A stretch of 7,715 nucleotides of DNA, from assembly GCA_937891325.1 (NCBI GenBank), contig CALAFU010000127.1:1-7715 (forward strand), given 5' to 3'. A program made the translations under genes and the position numbers. The notes under the pieces are model-generated. The model was not told where the DNA came from. It saw nothing but the letters and a program-made list of their open reading frames with translations, and did no database searches. This document shows positions 1 to 5,716 of the stretch, one piece after another. The stretch comes from an uncultured Candidatus Melainabacteria bacterium. GTDB lineage: Bacteria > Cyanobacteriota > Vampirovibrionia > Gastranaerophilales > Gastranaerophilaceae. Position 1 is the first letter of the stretch. Each line of letters opens with the position of its first letter.

Positions 1-600
1 CAAGAAATGGGCGGTAAAGTTGTTGCAATGAGCGATTCAAACGGATGTATTTATGATGAAAATGGCATTGACTTAGCAACAATCAAGGATATAAAAGAAG
101 TTAAACGTGGTAGAATCAAAGATTACTTGAATGTTCATTCTAACGCTAAATATATGGAAAGAACATCTGCAGATTCACCAATTTGGACAATCAAAGTGGA
201 TATCGCACTTCCTTGCGCAACACAAAACGAAGTTACACTAAACTCTGCAAAAGAATTGGTTAAAAACGGTGTTATCGCAGTTGGTGAAGGTGCTAATATG
301 CCTTGTACAAAAGAAGCAACAGAATATTTCTTAGAAAATGGTGTTCTAGTTGCTCCTGCAAAAGCTGCTAACGCTGGTGGGGTTGCAACTTCTGCAATTG
401 AAATGAGTCAAAACTCAATGAGATTCTATTATACATTTGAAGAAGTTGATAAAAAATTAGATGGAATTATGACAAACATATTCAAGGCTTGTAAAGATGC
501 AGCAGGAGAATATGGACTAGGCAACAATTACGTTGCAGGTGCAAATATTGCAGCATTCTCAAAATTAGCAGAAGCTATGAAGGCTCAAGGTATCGTTTAA
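1..600 (+). CDS. gdhA: NADP-type glutamate dehydrogenase, C-terminal 199 residues (5' end outside window)
   Basis: This is the C-terminal part of a hexameric family-I glutamate dehydrogenase, which reductively aminates 2-oxoglutarate with ammonium to give glutamate in the cytoplasm. The reading frame is open from base 1 (Gln-Glu-Met...), so the in-frame ATG at 7 is an internal Met. Family members are about 445 residues, so a little under half is visible. Diagnostic stretches are VDIALPCATQNE and VGEGANMPCT in the nucleotide-binding domain, and PAKAANAGGVATSAIEMSQN near the C-terminus. The serine in GGVATS is the one known from the clostridial enzyme to contact the substrate side chain. The catalytic lysine and aspartate lie in the missing N-terminal half. 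The gene ends with TAA and is followed within 30 bp by a strong terminator, so it is the last gene of its transcript. Family assignment is very secure; the cofactor (NADPH) is inferred from family type. Confidence 0.95.
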   Translation, partial: QEMGGKVVAMSDSNGCIYDENGIDLATIKDIKEVKRGRIKDYLNVHSNAKYMERTSADSPIWTIKVDIALPCATQNEVTLNSAKELVKNGVIAVGEGANMPCTKEATEYFLENGVLVAPAKAANAGGVATSAIEMSQNSMRFYYTFEEVDKKLDGIMTNIFKACKDAAGEYGLGNNYVAGANIAAFSKLAEAMKAQGIV

Positions 601-628
601 ATTTTGAAAATTATATGATTTATGCTTT

Positions 629-662
629 AAGGCGCGGTTGGCAAAGCCAACCGCGCCTTTTT
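629..662 (+). terminator. Strong intrinsic terminator after gdhA
   Basis: A perfect 14-bp stem runs from 629-642 (AAGGCGCGGTTGGC) to 646-659 with an AAA loop, followed by a run of T (658-662). The GC-rich stem stands out against the AT-rich surroundings. It lies 28 bp past the gdhA stop and should end that transcript. The stem is also A-flanked on its left, so weak activity on the other strand is possible, but no minus-strand gene reaches it here. Confidence 0.93.
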
Positions 663-690
663 ATTTAAACTAAAGAGAGGAAAATTAAAA

Positions 691-720
691 TTGTACACTA
701 GATTTTAGAGTAAATATGTT
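691..720 (+). promoter_or_regulatory. Weak candidate promoter for the 105-aa gene
   Basis: TTGTAC (691-696) and TATGTT (715-720) are separated by 18 bp and resemble sigma-70 -35 and -10 hexamers. They sit 35 bp upstream of the ATG at 755, after the gdhA terminator, where a new promoter is needed. Both boxes are imperfect in a sequence rich in A and T, so this is only a plausible placement. Confidence 0.35.
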
Positions 721-754
721 GTAAACTGAGAATATAAATTCACACGAGGTTTAA

Positions 755-1072
755 ATGACAGAAGAAAAAAGAACAGCAAAAAGATGGTATGACCTAAATC
801 CGACAGTTTGTATGGCTGTGGGCTTGATGGAGAAAGCTCCGATTGAAAAACAGTTGGAGTGCGCGGACTTTATTATTGATAAAGTTCAAGGTTATGGTAT
901 CAAGATTACTGATAATGACTTGAGTGAATTTATAAATGTATTTAGACGTTGGTACGATAAAAATAAACAAATTCATGATGCGCTTGAATACTTGAAAATG
1001 TCACCAACAGACGTGCAAGTTGGAATATGTTTAGACTTGATAGAAAAACTAGAAAACCCAGAAGAAAAATAA
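755..1072 (+). CDS. Small conserved-looking cytoplasmic protein of unknown function (105 aa)
   Basis: I do not recognise this protein. It has a good Shine-Dalgarno sequence (CGAGGT, 745-750) four bases before the ATG. It has no signal peptide or membrane segment. The sequence looks mostly helical and is rich in charged residues, with two RWYD motifs (residues 10-13 and 65-68) about 55 residues apart. This may reflect two related helical halves. The tail is acidic (EKLENPEEK). The gene stands alone between the gdhA terminator and tRNA-Arg, with only 38 bp to the tRNA and no terminator between them, so a shared transcript is possible. Coding status is supported by the start signals, codon phase and normal amino-acid composition; the opposite-strand reading frame over the same bases looks like a shadow. 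Confidence 0.8.
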   Translation: MTEEKRTAKRWYDLNPTVCMAVGLMEKAPIEKQLECADFIIDKVQGYGIKITDNDLSEFINVFRRWYDKNKQIHDALEYLKMSPTDVQVGICLDLIEKLENPEEK

Positions 1073-1110
1073 GTTTTTATTAAATAATTATCATAGAAAA
1101 CAAACAAAAT

Positions 1111-1184
1111 GCCTCTGTAGCTCAGCTGGATAGAGCGCTTCCGTCCTAAGGAAGGCGTCGCACGTTCGAATCGTGTCAGGGGTA
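1111..1184 (+). tRNA. tRNA-Arg, anticodon CCU
   Basis: A full 74-nt cloverleaf can be folded by eye. The acceptor stem is GCCTCTG with CAGGGGT (ending in a G-U pair), the D-stem GCTC/GAGC and the anticodon stem CTTCC/GGAAG. The loop is GTCCTAA with anticodon CCT at 1145-1147, and the T-stem GCACG/CGTGT encloses TTCGAAT. The discriminator base is A at 1184. The CCA end is not encoded. Six T follow directly (1185-1190) and may assist termination. It decodes AGG arginine codons. Position 32 is G rather than the usual pyrimidine, which is mildly unusual. Confidence 0.95.
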
Positions 1185-1399
1185 TTTTTTATGTGTTAAA
1201 TATACTCACGCGCGACGCCAAATGTGTACAAGCCACGCACGGTCAGTAAATTAAAACACTTTGTATGCTTGACAAAGTGAACAGGCGAAGTATGAGCATA
1301 GTGAATCTTTCCCCCGTATAACAGCATCTCACATTTTAGAGACCCTGAAACGAGTTCAGGGTGACATAGTATTTAAATTAGTAAGCAATTAAATTTCTA
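1185..1399. repeat. Non-coding stretch with two hairpins, probable dispersed intergenic repeat
   Basis: No gene is visible between the tRNA and the end of the minus-strand 533-aa gene. The stretch is richer in G and C than its neighbours around 1208-1245. It carries a perfect 8-bp hairpin CACTTTGT / ACAAAGTG (1257-1264, 1272-1279). A related half-site pair follows, TATGCT (1264-1269) and AGCATA (1295-1300), and then the REP-like hairpin listed separately. The text GAGCATAGTGAATCTTT followed by the CCCTGAA hairpin resembles short palindromic intergenic repeats seen in many bacterial genomes. This is a resemblance from memory, not a search result. Confidence 0.5.
1342..1362. repeat. REP-like palindrome
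   Basis: ACCCTGAA (1342-1349) and TTCAGGGT (1355-1362) form a perfect 8-bp stem around the loop ACGAG. The sequence GACCCTGAAACGAGTTCAGG with TGACA following is typical of small palindromic repeats scattered between genes. No T-run follows on either strand, which argues against an intrinsic terminator. It could still limit 3' decay of the minus-strand 533-aa gene's mRNA, whose stop codon lies 38 bp away. Confidence 0.6.
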
Positions 1400-3001
1400 T
1401 TAACCAATCTCAATTTTTACAAGTTGGTTTAATAATTCTTGTAGAGAAGAATTGTTTTTGCTTAGCCAAGTGCTAAATTCATCGTTATTTTTCATTGATG
1501 TAGAAATATGGTTGTTTAATTGGGCTATAATTTCTTTTTGTGTTTTGTTGTTTAATTTGCCATTGTTTTTTTCGCTTGCTAAGTAAGTCATTGCCTTTGC
1601 AACAATAACCATAGAGTTTTCCAAATCTTTTTGGCTAAAGCCTGTATCTTTCTCTTTTTTTAGGCCAGCCATATTTTTAACAACGGCTTTTACAATTTCT
1701 TCAACACCATAAGCTGGAAGTTTCACTCCTTCTTTACTGATAATTTCATCAACTACAAATTTAACAAGTTTTGAACCAAAATTGTCAGGAGATGTTTTTC
1801 CACCTAAAATTTTAGTAGCTACATCGCCAGCATATTTCAATACGATAATTCTATTAACAATACCGCTTGCACCGCTTAAACCTGCGTTTACAACGATTGA
1901 TTTTACGTCTAAATCTCTATCGATTGTCTTAGTTTTTGTGTCTGCAATGTCGAAGGCAATAGATTTTCCCGCGCTGTATAGACAACTTCCAAAAATCGAA
2001 CTAGGTCCAAGAGTGTTTAAAACTACGTTTGCAACGAATTCAACGCATGCTGCGCCTGTTTTTTGAGAGGTGTTGTATTTGTCAACTCTTTTGATGATGT
2101 CGTTTTTAGTACCGAAGGCTTTTTCATAAAACTTGTTGCTGTCAGCTTCAAGTTGTGCTAAAGTTTGACCTTTCAAACTCTTTTTTGCGGTAGCTTTAGA
2201 TGAGTCAACAATGAAGTTAGACAAATATCCATACATTTTGTATTTATCTTCCTTGCTTGCTTTTTCGCTGTCTAAGCCGTTTGATGATAAAATTACGTCT
2301 AAAACTTTTTTATCACCTAAAATTTCGACTAAAGAATTTTCCATGTTGTTGAAAACTTCATCTTTAGTTGTAGTGTTAGTATAGAATGGAATACTGCCTG
2401 TTGTTGCATAAGGGTTTATTCTAGTTTCTGTGTAATCTTGTAATTTGCCAGAATTTTTGTTGTAAATATTTATGTTTTTTGATAATTTTTCTTCAGTGTA
2501 TTTTGCTATGCAACTTGAAGTTAGGGCTGTTTCTAGTTGTTGTGATTTTTTGTTGTAACGAGCAATGTTTGAATGACTGTAATCAACCTCAAACATTGCC
2601 TTGAACTTGTCATTGAAAGAGTCTGTTTTTATAGATGCATCAAGCTCTGATACTTGATTTTTGAAGTTGTTAATGTCTGCTTGAACAAGTACGGCTCTGT
2701 TTTTAGAATTCCAAAGAATACTGATTGCATCAGCAGTTTTGCCAGACCAACCTTCAGTTGCAAGTTGCTTGTCTAAAGACTCTTGGGCTGTTTGTGCGGT
2801 TTTGTTTAAATCAGTGGTTAGTTTTTTATACTCTTTTAAACGGTTAGATTTGCCTGTGAAACTAATTGGAGAGGTAGCAAAATTAGAGCGTTCAAAAGTA
2901 TCTGGTTTTTGACCTAGATTTGCGTATCGAAAACCATTGATAGAATTATATTGAGTTTTAGCAGGTTTAACTACGTTTTTTAAACCTATTAAATTAATCA
3001 C
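1400..3001 (-). CDS. Large orphan protein with N-terminal PISFTGK motif (533 aa), function unknown
   Basis: I do not recognise a catalytic or binding domain. The start is GTG at 3001, with AGGGA (3007-3011) five bases upstream; there is no nearby in-frame ATG. There is no clear signal peptide. The first 50 residues are low in predicted structure and end in PISFTGK (45-51). A similar short F-G motif near the N-terminus recurs, as I recall, in many proteins of gut Melainabacteria. Residues 52-80 and 100-170 look helical and charged, possibly coiled coil. Residues 315-350 and 368-400 are rich in Gly, Ala, Val, Ile and Ser and are the only candidates for membrane contact or a buried helical core. 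The C-terminal 130 residues are again helical and Lys/Asn-rich. It diverges from the EF-hand gene. It could be a secreted or surface-associated effector-like protein, but that is speculation. Confidence 0.85.
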   Translation of the reverse strand: MINLIGLKNVVKPAKTQYNSINGFRYANLGQKPDTFERSNFATSPISFTGKSNRLKEYKKLTTDLNKTAQTAQESLDKQLATEGWSGKTADAISILWNSKNRAVLVQADINNFKNQVSELDASIKTDSFNDKFKAMFEVDYSHSNIARYNKKSQQLETALTSSCIAKYTEEKLSKNINIYNKNSGKLQDYTETRINPYATTGSIPFYTNTTTKDEVFNNMENSLVEILGDKKVLDVILSSNGLDSEKASKEDKYKMYGYLSNFIVDSSKATAKKSLKGQTLAQLEADSNKFYEKAFGTKNDIIKRVDKYNTSQKTGAACVEFVANVVLNTLGPSSIFGSCLYSAGKSIAFDIADTKTKTIDRDLDVKSIVVNAGLSGASGIVNRIIVLKYAGDVATKILGGKTSPDNFGSKLVKFVVDEIISKEGVKLPAYGVEEIVKAVVKNMAGLKKEKDTGFSQKDLENSMVIVAKAMTYLASEKNNGKLNNKTQKEIIAQLNNHISTSMKNNDEFSTWLSKNNSSLQELLNQLVKIEIG

Positions 3002-3189
3002 AGTATTCCCTAATTTAAACTAACCTACAAAGATAAACACAAAAAGCTATCCGAAATTGACATGATTTTGGCAAATGTGTCTGAAACTTAACAAAGACAT
3101 GCTTTTCGCTAAAAAAATACAATTTTTGAAGGATTTATTTGCATTTGGCATGTGTAACCATGAAATTGTAGGAGAGGAGATTACACTAG
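3002..3189. promoter_or_regulatory. Divergent control region with a direct repeat TTTGGC(AA)ATGTGT
   Basis: This 188-bp gap separates the divergent 533-aa and EF-hand genes, so both promoters should lie here, although I cannot place convincing -35/-10 pairs. TTTGGCAAATGTGT (3067-3080) recurs as TTTGGCATGTGT (3144-3155), in the same orientation and about 77 bp apart. These could be two binding sites for one regulator. A strong double Shine-Dalgarno sequence, AGGAGAGGAG (3170-3179), precedes the EF-hand gene. Confidence 0.4.
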
Positions 3190-3591
3190 ATGACATCAGG
3201 AATAGAATTTAATAAGAGCTATAATTCAAGCTATATAATGTTGCCATTACCAAAAATGAAAGACGAAAACGGAAAGACTCTAACGGTTTGTTCTGCGGAT
3301 AAAGAATTAGACGCAAAAATTAATGCAAGAAATTCAATGACAAACATTGACGAACTAAGACAAGTGGATTCAGACGGTGATGGTGTTTTGACATTGGATG
3401 AGTTAAGAAATTGTAAGGACAAAACAGAATTTCTAGAAAATTTAGAAAAGGCAATGTCGAAATTTAACTCAAATCCAAATATGGACTATACAAAAAATCG
3501 TTTTGAAGATTGGGTAGGAAAATCAATGGAAAATTTCAATTCAAATCAAAATATAGACTACTCAAAATGCTTGTTTGAAGAATGGGTTTAA
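3190..3591 (+). CDS. Small EF-hand calcium-binding protein with C-terminal 23-residue tandem repeat (133 aa)
   Basis: Residues 60-71 read DSDGDGVLTLDE, a textbook EF-hand loop with ligands at positions 1, 3, 5, 7, 9 and 12, flanked by helical sequence (MTNIDELRQV and LRNCKDKTEF). Only one loop is present, so calcium binding would need dimerisation or pairing with another protein. The C-terminus holds two copies of a 23-residue unit (87-109 and 111-133), with 14 identical positions including FNSN, DY and the FE-WV ending. The N-terminal 50 residues show no signal peptide or known domain. The ATG is preceded by AGGAGAGGAG, ten bases away, which fixes the start. The gene diverges from the 533-aa orphan. 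tolC starts 68 bp downstream with its own promoter. The role is unknown; calcium binding is well supported by the motif, localisation is not. Confidence 0.88.
   Translation: MTSGIEFNKSYNSSYIMLPLPKMKDENGKTLTVCSADKELDAKINARNSMTNIDELRQVDSDGDGVLTLDELRNCKDKTEFLENLEKAMSKFNSNPNMDYTKNRFEDWVGKSMENFNSNQNIDYSKCLFEEWV
3448..3588 (+). repeat. In-gene tandem duplication, 72-bp period
   Basis: Copies at 3448-3516 and 3520-3588 encode the two 23-residue units of the EF-hand protein, separated by one glycine codon. Protein identity is 14 of 23. The DNA is still clearly alignable (for example AATTCAAAT and TTTGAAGA in both), consistent with an old duplication that kept its FNSN, DY and W-V positions. Confidence 0.8.
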
Positions 3592-3607
3592 TCAAAAATT
3601 GAAATTA

Positions 3608-3636
3608 TTGACAATCTTTGCTTTGCAATATAGACT
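3608..3636 (+). promoter_or_regulatory. Sigma-70-type promoter for the tolC-like gene
   Basis: A perfect TTGACA (3608-3613) is followed after 17 bp by TAGACT (3631-3636). Transcription would begin near 3643, only a few bases before the Shine-Dalgarno AAGGA (3646-3650) and about 17 bases before the ATG. This makes the channel gene an independent transcription unit with an unusually short leader. A TATAGA reading of the -10 (3629-3634) with a 15-bp spacer is the alternative. Confidence 0.65.
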
Positions 3637-3659
3637 AATACTGTTAAGGATAGTGCTAT

Positions 3660-4943
3660 ATGAAAAGTGTACTAAGGAAAATATTTTTTTTAATAATTTG
3701 TATTCAATTTTCTATGCAAACAAGTTACGCTATTGTTGAAAACAGTAGTGCTAACATTACTCTAAATCTGAAATCTATAACCTTGAGTAAGGCGATAGAA
3801 TTAGGAGTTTTAAATAATCCAACATTAAAAGCTGCTCGAGCAAAATTAGGGATTAGTGAAGCTCAAATTTTGCAAGCGGGTATGCTTCCTAATCCTAATA
3901 TAATTTCAGATAATGGTTTTGCCGAAGACACTTTTCGTGTAGGTATTGAACAGACTATAGAACTTGGTAACAAGCGTTCTCGCAGAATTAAATTAGCAAA
4001 AATGCAAAAAGAAGTTGTTCAGCAGGAAATTATAACTACAATGCTTGATGTTCGTTCAAAGGTTCGTTCGTCATATATTCAAACATACAATGCTCAACAA
4101 AAACTTCTAGCATCAAGAGAAATTTTAGAAACAATAACTAGCTTAGAAAAAATTGCAAAAGAACGAGAAAAAAAGGGTAATGTAGAAAATTTAGATATTT
4201 TGCAGGCCGAAATAACTGTGATAAATGCTAAAAACAATATTCAATCTGCGAAACTTGAATTAAACGAGGCATTTAATTCGTTATCTGCAAATATTGGAAA
4301 ACATTTAAATAGAACAGTTGTACTAGCTCCACCAGATTTGATGAAAGAATTTAATATTGCAACATCAATGACAGAGAATGATAAAACTATAAATAAATTA
4401 ATTGAATATGCGTATGCCAATCGTCCAGAAATTAAAGCAATCGAAAAAAATATTGAAGTTCAAAATCAAAAATTAAAACTTGCGCATTCAAATATAGTAC
4501 CAGATTTAAAAATGGCAGTAGGAGCAGATTTTGTTACCGGAAATGCAAAAAGAAATAGCACATTTGTAATGGGGTCAATAGGTGTGCCTATTTTTAATTG
4601 TCAACAAGGTGTTATAAAAGAAGTTAAGGCTCAAAAACTTGTATATGAAAATGATTTAGAAGCAACAAAAATAAAGATAGAACAAGAGGTTAAAAACGCG
4701 TATTTTGGTGTAGTTGCAAATGCGAAATCATTAAATATCTATGAAAAAGAATTAATTCCTCATGCTAAAATAATTGTAAAAAAATCAGAAATAAGTTTTA
4801 AAGAAGGAAAAAGCAATATATTAATACCTATAAATTCGCAAGAAGCGTACATAAATACGCAATATAGATATATTCAGACCTTAAATCAATATGAAAAGTC
4901 AGTAAGTGATTTAGAAAGAGCAATTGGTCTATACAACAAGTAG
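3660..4943 (+). CDS. TolC-family outer-membrane efflux channel (CzcC/CusC-like), 427 aa
   Basis: This is a trimeric outer-membrane channel subunit of the TolC/OEP family, which forms the exit duct for a tripartite efflux pump or type I secretion system. A signal peptide is clear: MKSVLRK, a hydrophobic core (residues 8-18) and a likely cleavage after SYA (24). Two OEP repeats follow, about 40-215 and 245-425. Each is made of long helices with heptad-like spacing, plus short strands, including LQAGMLPNPN (71-80) and the matching GVPIFNCQQG (308-317). The full length is typical of CzcC-like members. There is no lipobox. AAGGA (3646-3650) sets the start. No membrane-fusion or inner-membrane pump gene is adjacent, so its partner must be encoded elsewhere and its substrate cannot be named. 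The last 58 bp overlap the end of the convergent YjbR-family gene. Confidence 0.9.
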   Translation: MKSVLRKIFFLIICIQFSMQTSYAIVENSSANITLNLKSITLSKAIELGVLNNPTLKAARAKLGISEAQILQAGMLPNPNIISDNGFAEDTFRVGIEQTIELGNKRSRRIKLAKMQKEVVQQEIITTMLDVRSKVRSSYIQTYNAQQKLLASREILETITSLEKIAKEREKKGNVENLDILQAEITVINAKNNIQSAKLELNEAFNSLSANIGKHLNRTVVLAPPDLMKEFNIATSMTENDKTINKLIEYAYANRPEIKAIEKNIEVQNQKLKLAHSNIVPDLKMAVGADFVTGNAKRNSTFVMGSIGVPIFNCQQGVIKEVKAQKLVYENDLEATKIKIEQEVKNAYFGVVANAKSLNIYEKELIPHAKIIVKKSEISFKEGKSNILIPINSQEAYINTQYRYIQTLNQYEKSVSDLERAIGLYNK

Positions 4944-5296
4944 CTATTTTTGACATGTTTCTTTATTGCAGTAATATCAAAACTTCGTTTTATAATTGCA
5001 TCTAGAACATCTGATTCTATCTTGTTTACGTCAATTTTGCACCAATGAGTTTTATTCATGTGCCAAGCTGGAGTTATACTTTCCGGATATTGGTCTTTTA
5101 ATATAGAAATGATTTCTGGCTCAGCTTTTAAATTTATGTACAAAATATTGTTTAAACGAAAAATTAAGGCAAACCATTTGTTATTGGATTTATGTCTTAA
5201 AACAGGAATTTTGCCGTATTTGTCATCTTTGAAAGGATAAGTTTCTACGGCATCTTTGTTTATCAAACATCTTTTTATTAAATCATTTTCTTCCAT
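4886..5296 (-). CDS. MmcQ/YjbR family protein (DUF419), 136 aa
   Basis: The sequence matches the small MmcQ/YjbR family, whose fold is related to CyaY-like domains and which is often called DNA-binding, although its function is poorly defined. Family marks are the N-terminal ELI/DLI helix followed by YPF (20-22), the LxxKxxNKWFAL strand (33-44), LNLKAEPE-like INLKAEPE (54-61) and AWHMNKTHWCKIDV (77-90). Usual length is about 115-120 residues; here the family domain ends near residue 117. The last 19 residues are encoded opposite the 3' end of the tolC-like gene, so they look like a run-on tail. The ATG at 5296 has no Shine-Dalgarno sequence but sits 7 bp after a perfect TATAAT, suggesting a leaderless mRNA. 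The next in-frame Met is residue 79, so this start is firm. Confidence 0.88.
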   Translation of the reverse strand: MEENDLIKRCLINKDAVETYPFKDDKYGKIPVLRHKSNNKWFALIFRLNNILYINLKAEPEIISILKDQYPESITPAWHMNKTHWCKIDVNKIESDVLDAIIKRSFDITAIKKHVKNSYLLYRPIALSKSLTDFSY

Positions 5297-5303
5297 ATTT
5301 TAA

Positions 5304-5330
5304 TTATATAGCGTAAATTATTTATTCAAA
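5304..5330 (-). promoter_or_regulatory. Promoter giving a probably leaderless yjbR-type mRNA
   Basis: On the minus strand a perfect TATAAT lies at 5309-5304, followed by only seven bases before the ATG at 5296. The -35 is weak: TTGAAT at 5330-5325 with a 15-bp spacer is the best match. Transcription from this -10 would begin at or one base before the A of ATG. Confidence 0.55.
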
Positions 5331-5350
5331 TTTGTTTCATTAATAGTTTT

Positions 5351-5454
5351 TATAATTTTTGTGTAAACATAAATGTCTTTTATATGCGTTTGTTTGTTGA
5401 TTAGCACTAGAAAAGATTATTTTAAAATGAAGCTCCCGATAGGGGAGCTTTTTT
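5351..5454 (+). ncRNA. Candidate small RNA (about 90 nt) ending in an orphan terminator
   Basis: A perfect TATAAT at 5351-5356 would start transcription near 5363, and a strong intrinsic terminator ends at 5454. No coding gene lies between. The -35 region upstream of the TATAAT is poor, so the promoter is uncertain. I recognise no known RNA family. The terminator could instead stop read-through from the tolC-like gene 490 bp upstream. Confidence 0.25.
5430..5454 (+). terminator. Intrinsic terminator without an obvious gene
   Basis: AAGCTCCC (5430-5437) pairs with GGGAGCTT (5443-5450) around a five-base loop, and a run of six T covers 5449-5454. Directionality is plus, since the other side lacks a T-run. 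No plus-strand protein gene ends nearby; the closest is the tolC-like gene, about 490 bp upstream. Confidence 0.85.
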
Positions 5455-5506
5455 ATATTCGATTATTATAAAATTTGAACACTAATGGCACGGATGTAAC
5501 GTAACA

Positions 5507-5590
5507 CATGAAATGATTTCTTGTAACAGATGGTTTGATTATTTTGGGCAAAATCAATAAAATTTTCAGAAAAAAAATAAAAAGCAAAAT
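5507..5590. repeat. Hairpin repeat, copy 1 (downstream of the small gene pair)
   Basis: This 84-bp stretch is an imperfect direct repeat of 6183-6289. Shared blocks are CATG(AA)AAATGATT, TGGTTTGATTATTTTGGG, AAAAT-AAT, TTTCAGA and ATAAAAAG-AAAAT. Its core folds as TTTGATT ATTTT (5534-5545), loop GGGC, AAAAT (5550-5554), an unpaired C (5555), then AATAAAA (5556-5562). One G-A mismatch (5537/5559) interrupts the stem. The right end supplies half of the terminator at 5579-5608. Confidence 0.7.
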
Positions 5591-5608
5591 ACAAATTTTG
5601 CTTTTTTT
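5579..5608. terminator. Bidirectional A/T-rich terminator
   Basis: AAAGCAAAAT (5581-5590) and ATTTTGCTTT (5595-5604) pair perfectly around ACAA. The stem extends by A-T pairs on the outside. T-runs follow on both strands: 5602-5608 on plus, and the A-run 5571-5577 read from the minus side. The likely job is to end the minus-strand transcript of the two small genes, whose last stop is 86 bp away. Confidence 0.75.
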
Positions 5609-5675
5609 ATTTATAATTATTTGAATTTTTAATTTATTTTTTTATATACCAATTCGATATTCCAAAATGGTTAAA

Positions 5676-5716
5676 ATTCCATTGCAAATCAAATTAAAAA
5701 TCTTGTTCAATGGAAT
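5676..5716. repeat. 9-bp inverted repeat over the end of the 56-aa gene
   Basis: ATTCCATTG (5676-5684) and CAATGGAAT (5708-5716) are perfect inverted copies separated by 23 bp. The stop codon of the 56-aa gene (5694-5696) lies in the loop. No T-run follows closely on the minus strand, so it is not a classical terminator; it may be an mRNA 3' structure. Confidence 0.45.

Larger units (their letters stand above)
5297..5693. other. 397-bp stretch without a protein gene
   Basis: From left to right it holds the minus-strand leaderless promoter, a plus-strand TATAAT (5351-5356) and an orphan plus-strand terminator (5430-5454). After these come the first copy of the hairpin repeat (5507-5590), an A/T-rich bidirectional terminator (5579-5608), and part of a 9-bp inverted repeat. 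A 31-codon frame from 5373 runs through the terminator and lacks a Shine-Dalgarno sequence, so I do not call it a gene. Confidence 0.6.

Noticed and set aside
1111..1184. tRNA-Arg as an attachment site for an integrated element
   Set aside because: I found no second copy of the tRNA 3' end in the window and no integrase; the accessory genes lie far from it.
1342..1362. Palindrome as terminator of the 533-aa gene
   Set aside because: No T-run follows on the minus strand; the sequence fits a REP-like repeat better.
1782..2066. 94-codon plus-strand frame opposite the 533-aa gene
   Set aside because: It lies entirely antisense to a long, well-formed coding gene, has no start signals and reads as a shadow.
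5373..5471. 31-codon frame on the plus strand starting at 5373
   Set aside because: It has no Shine-Dalgarno sequence and runs straight through the intrinsic terminator at 5430-5454, so it is most likely not translated.
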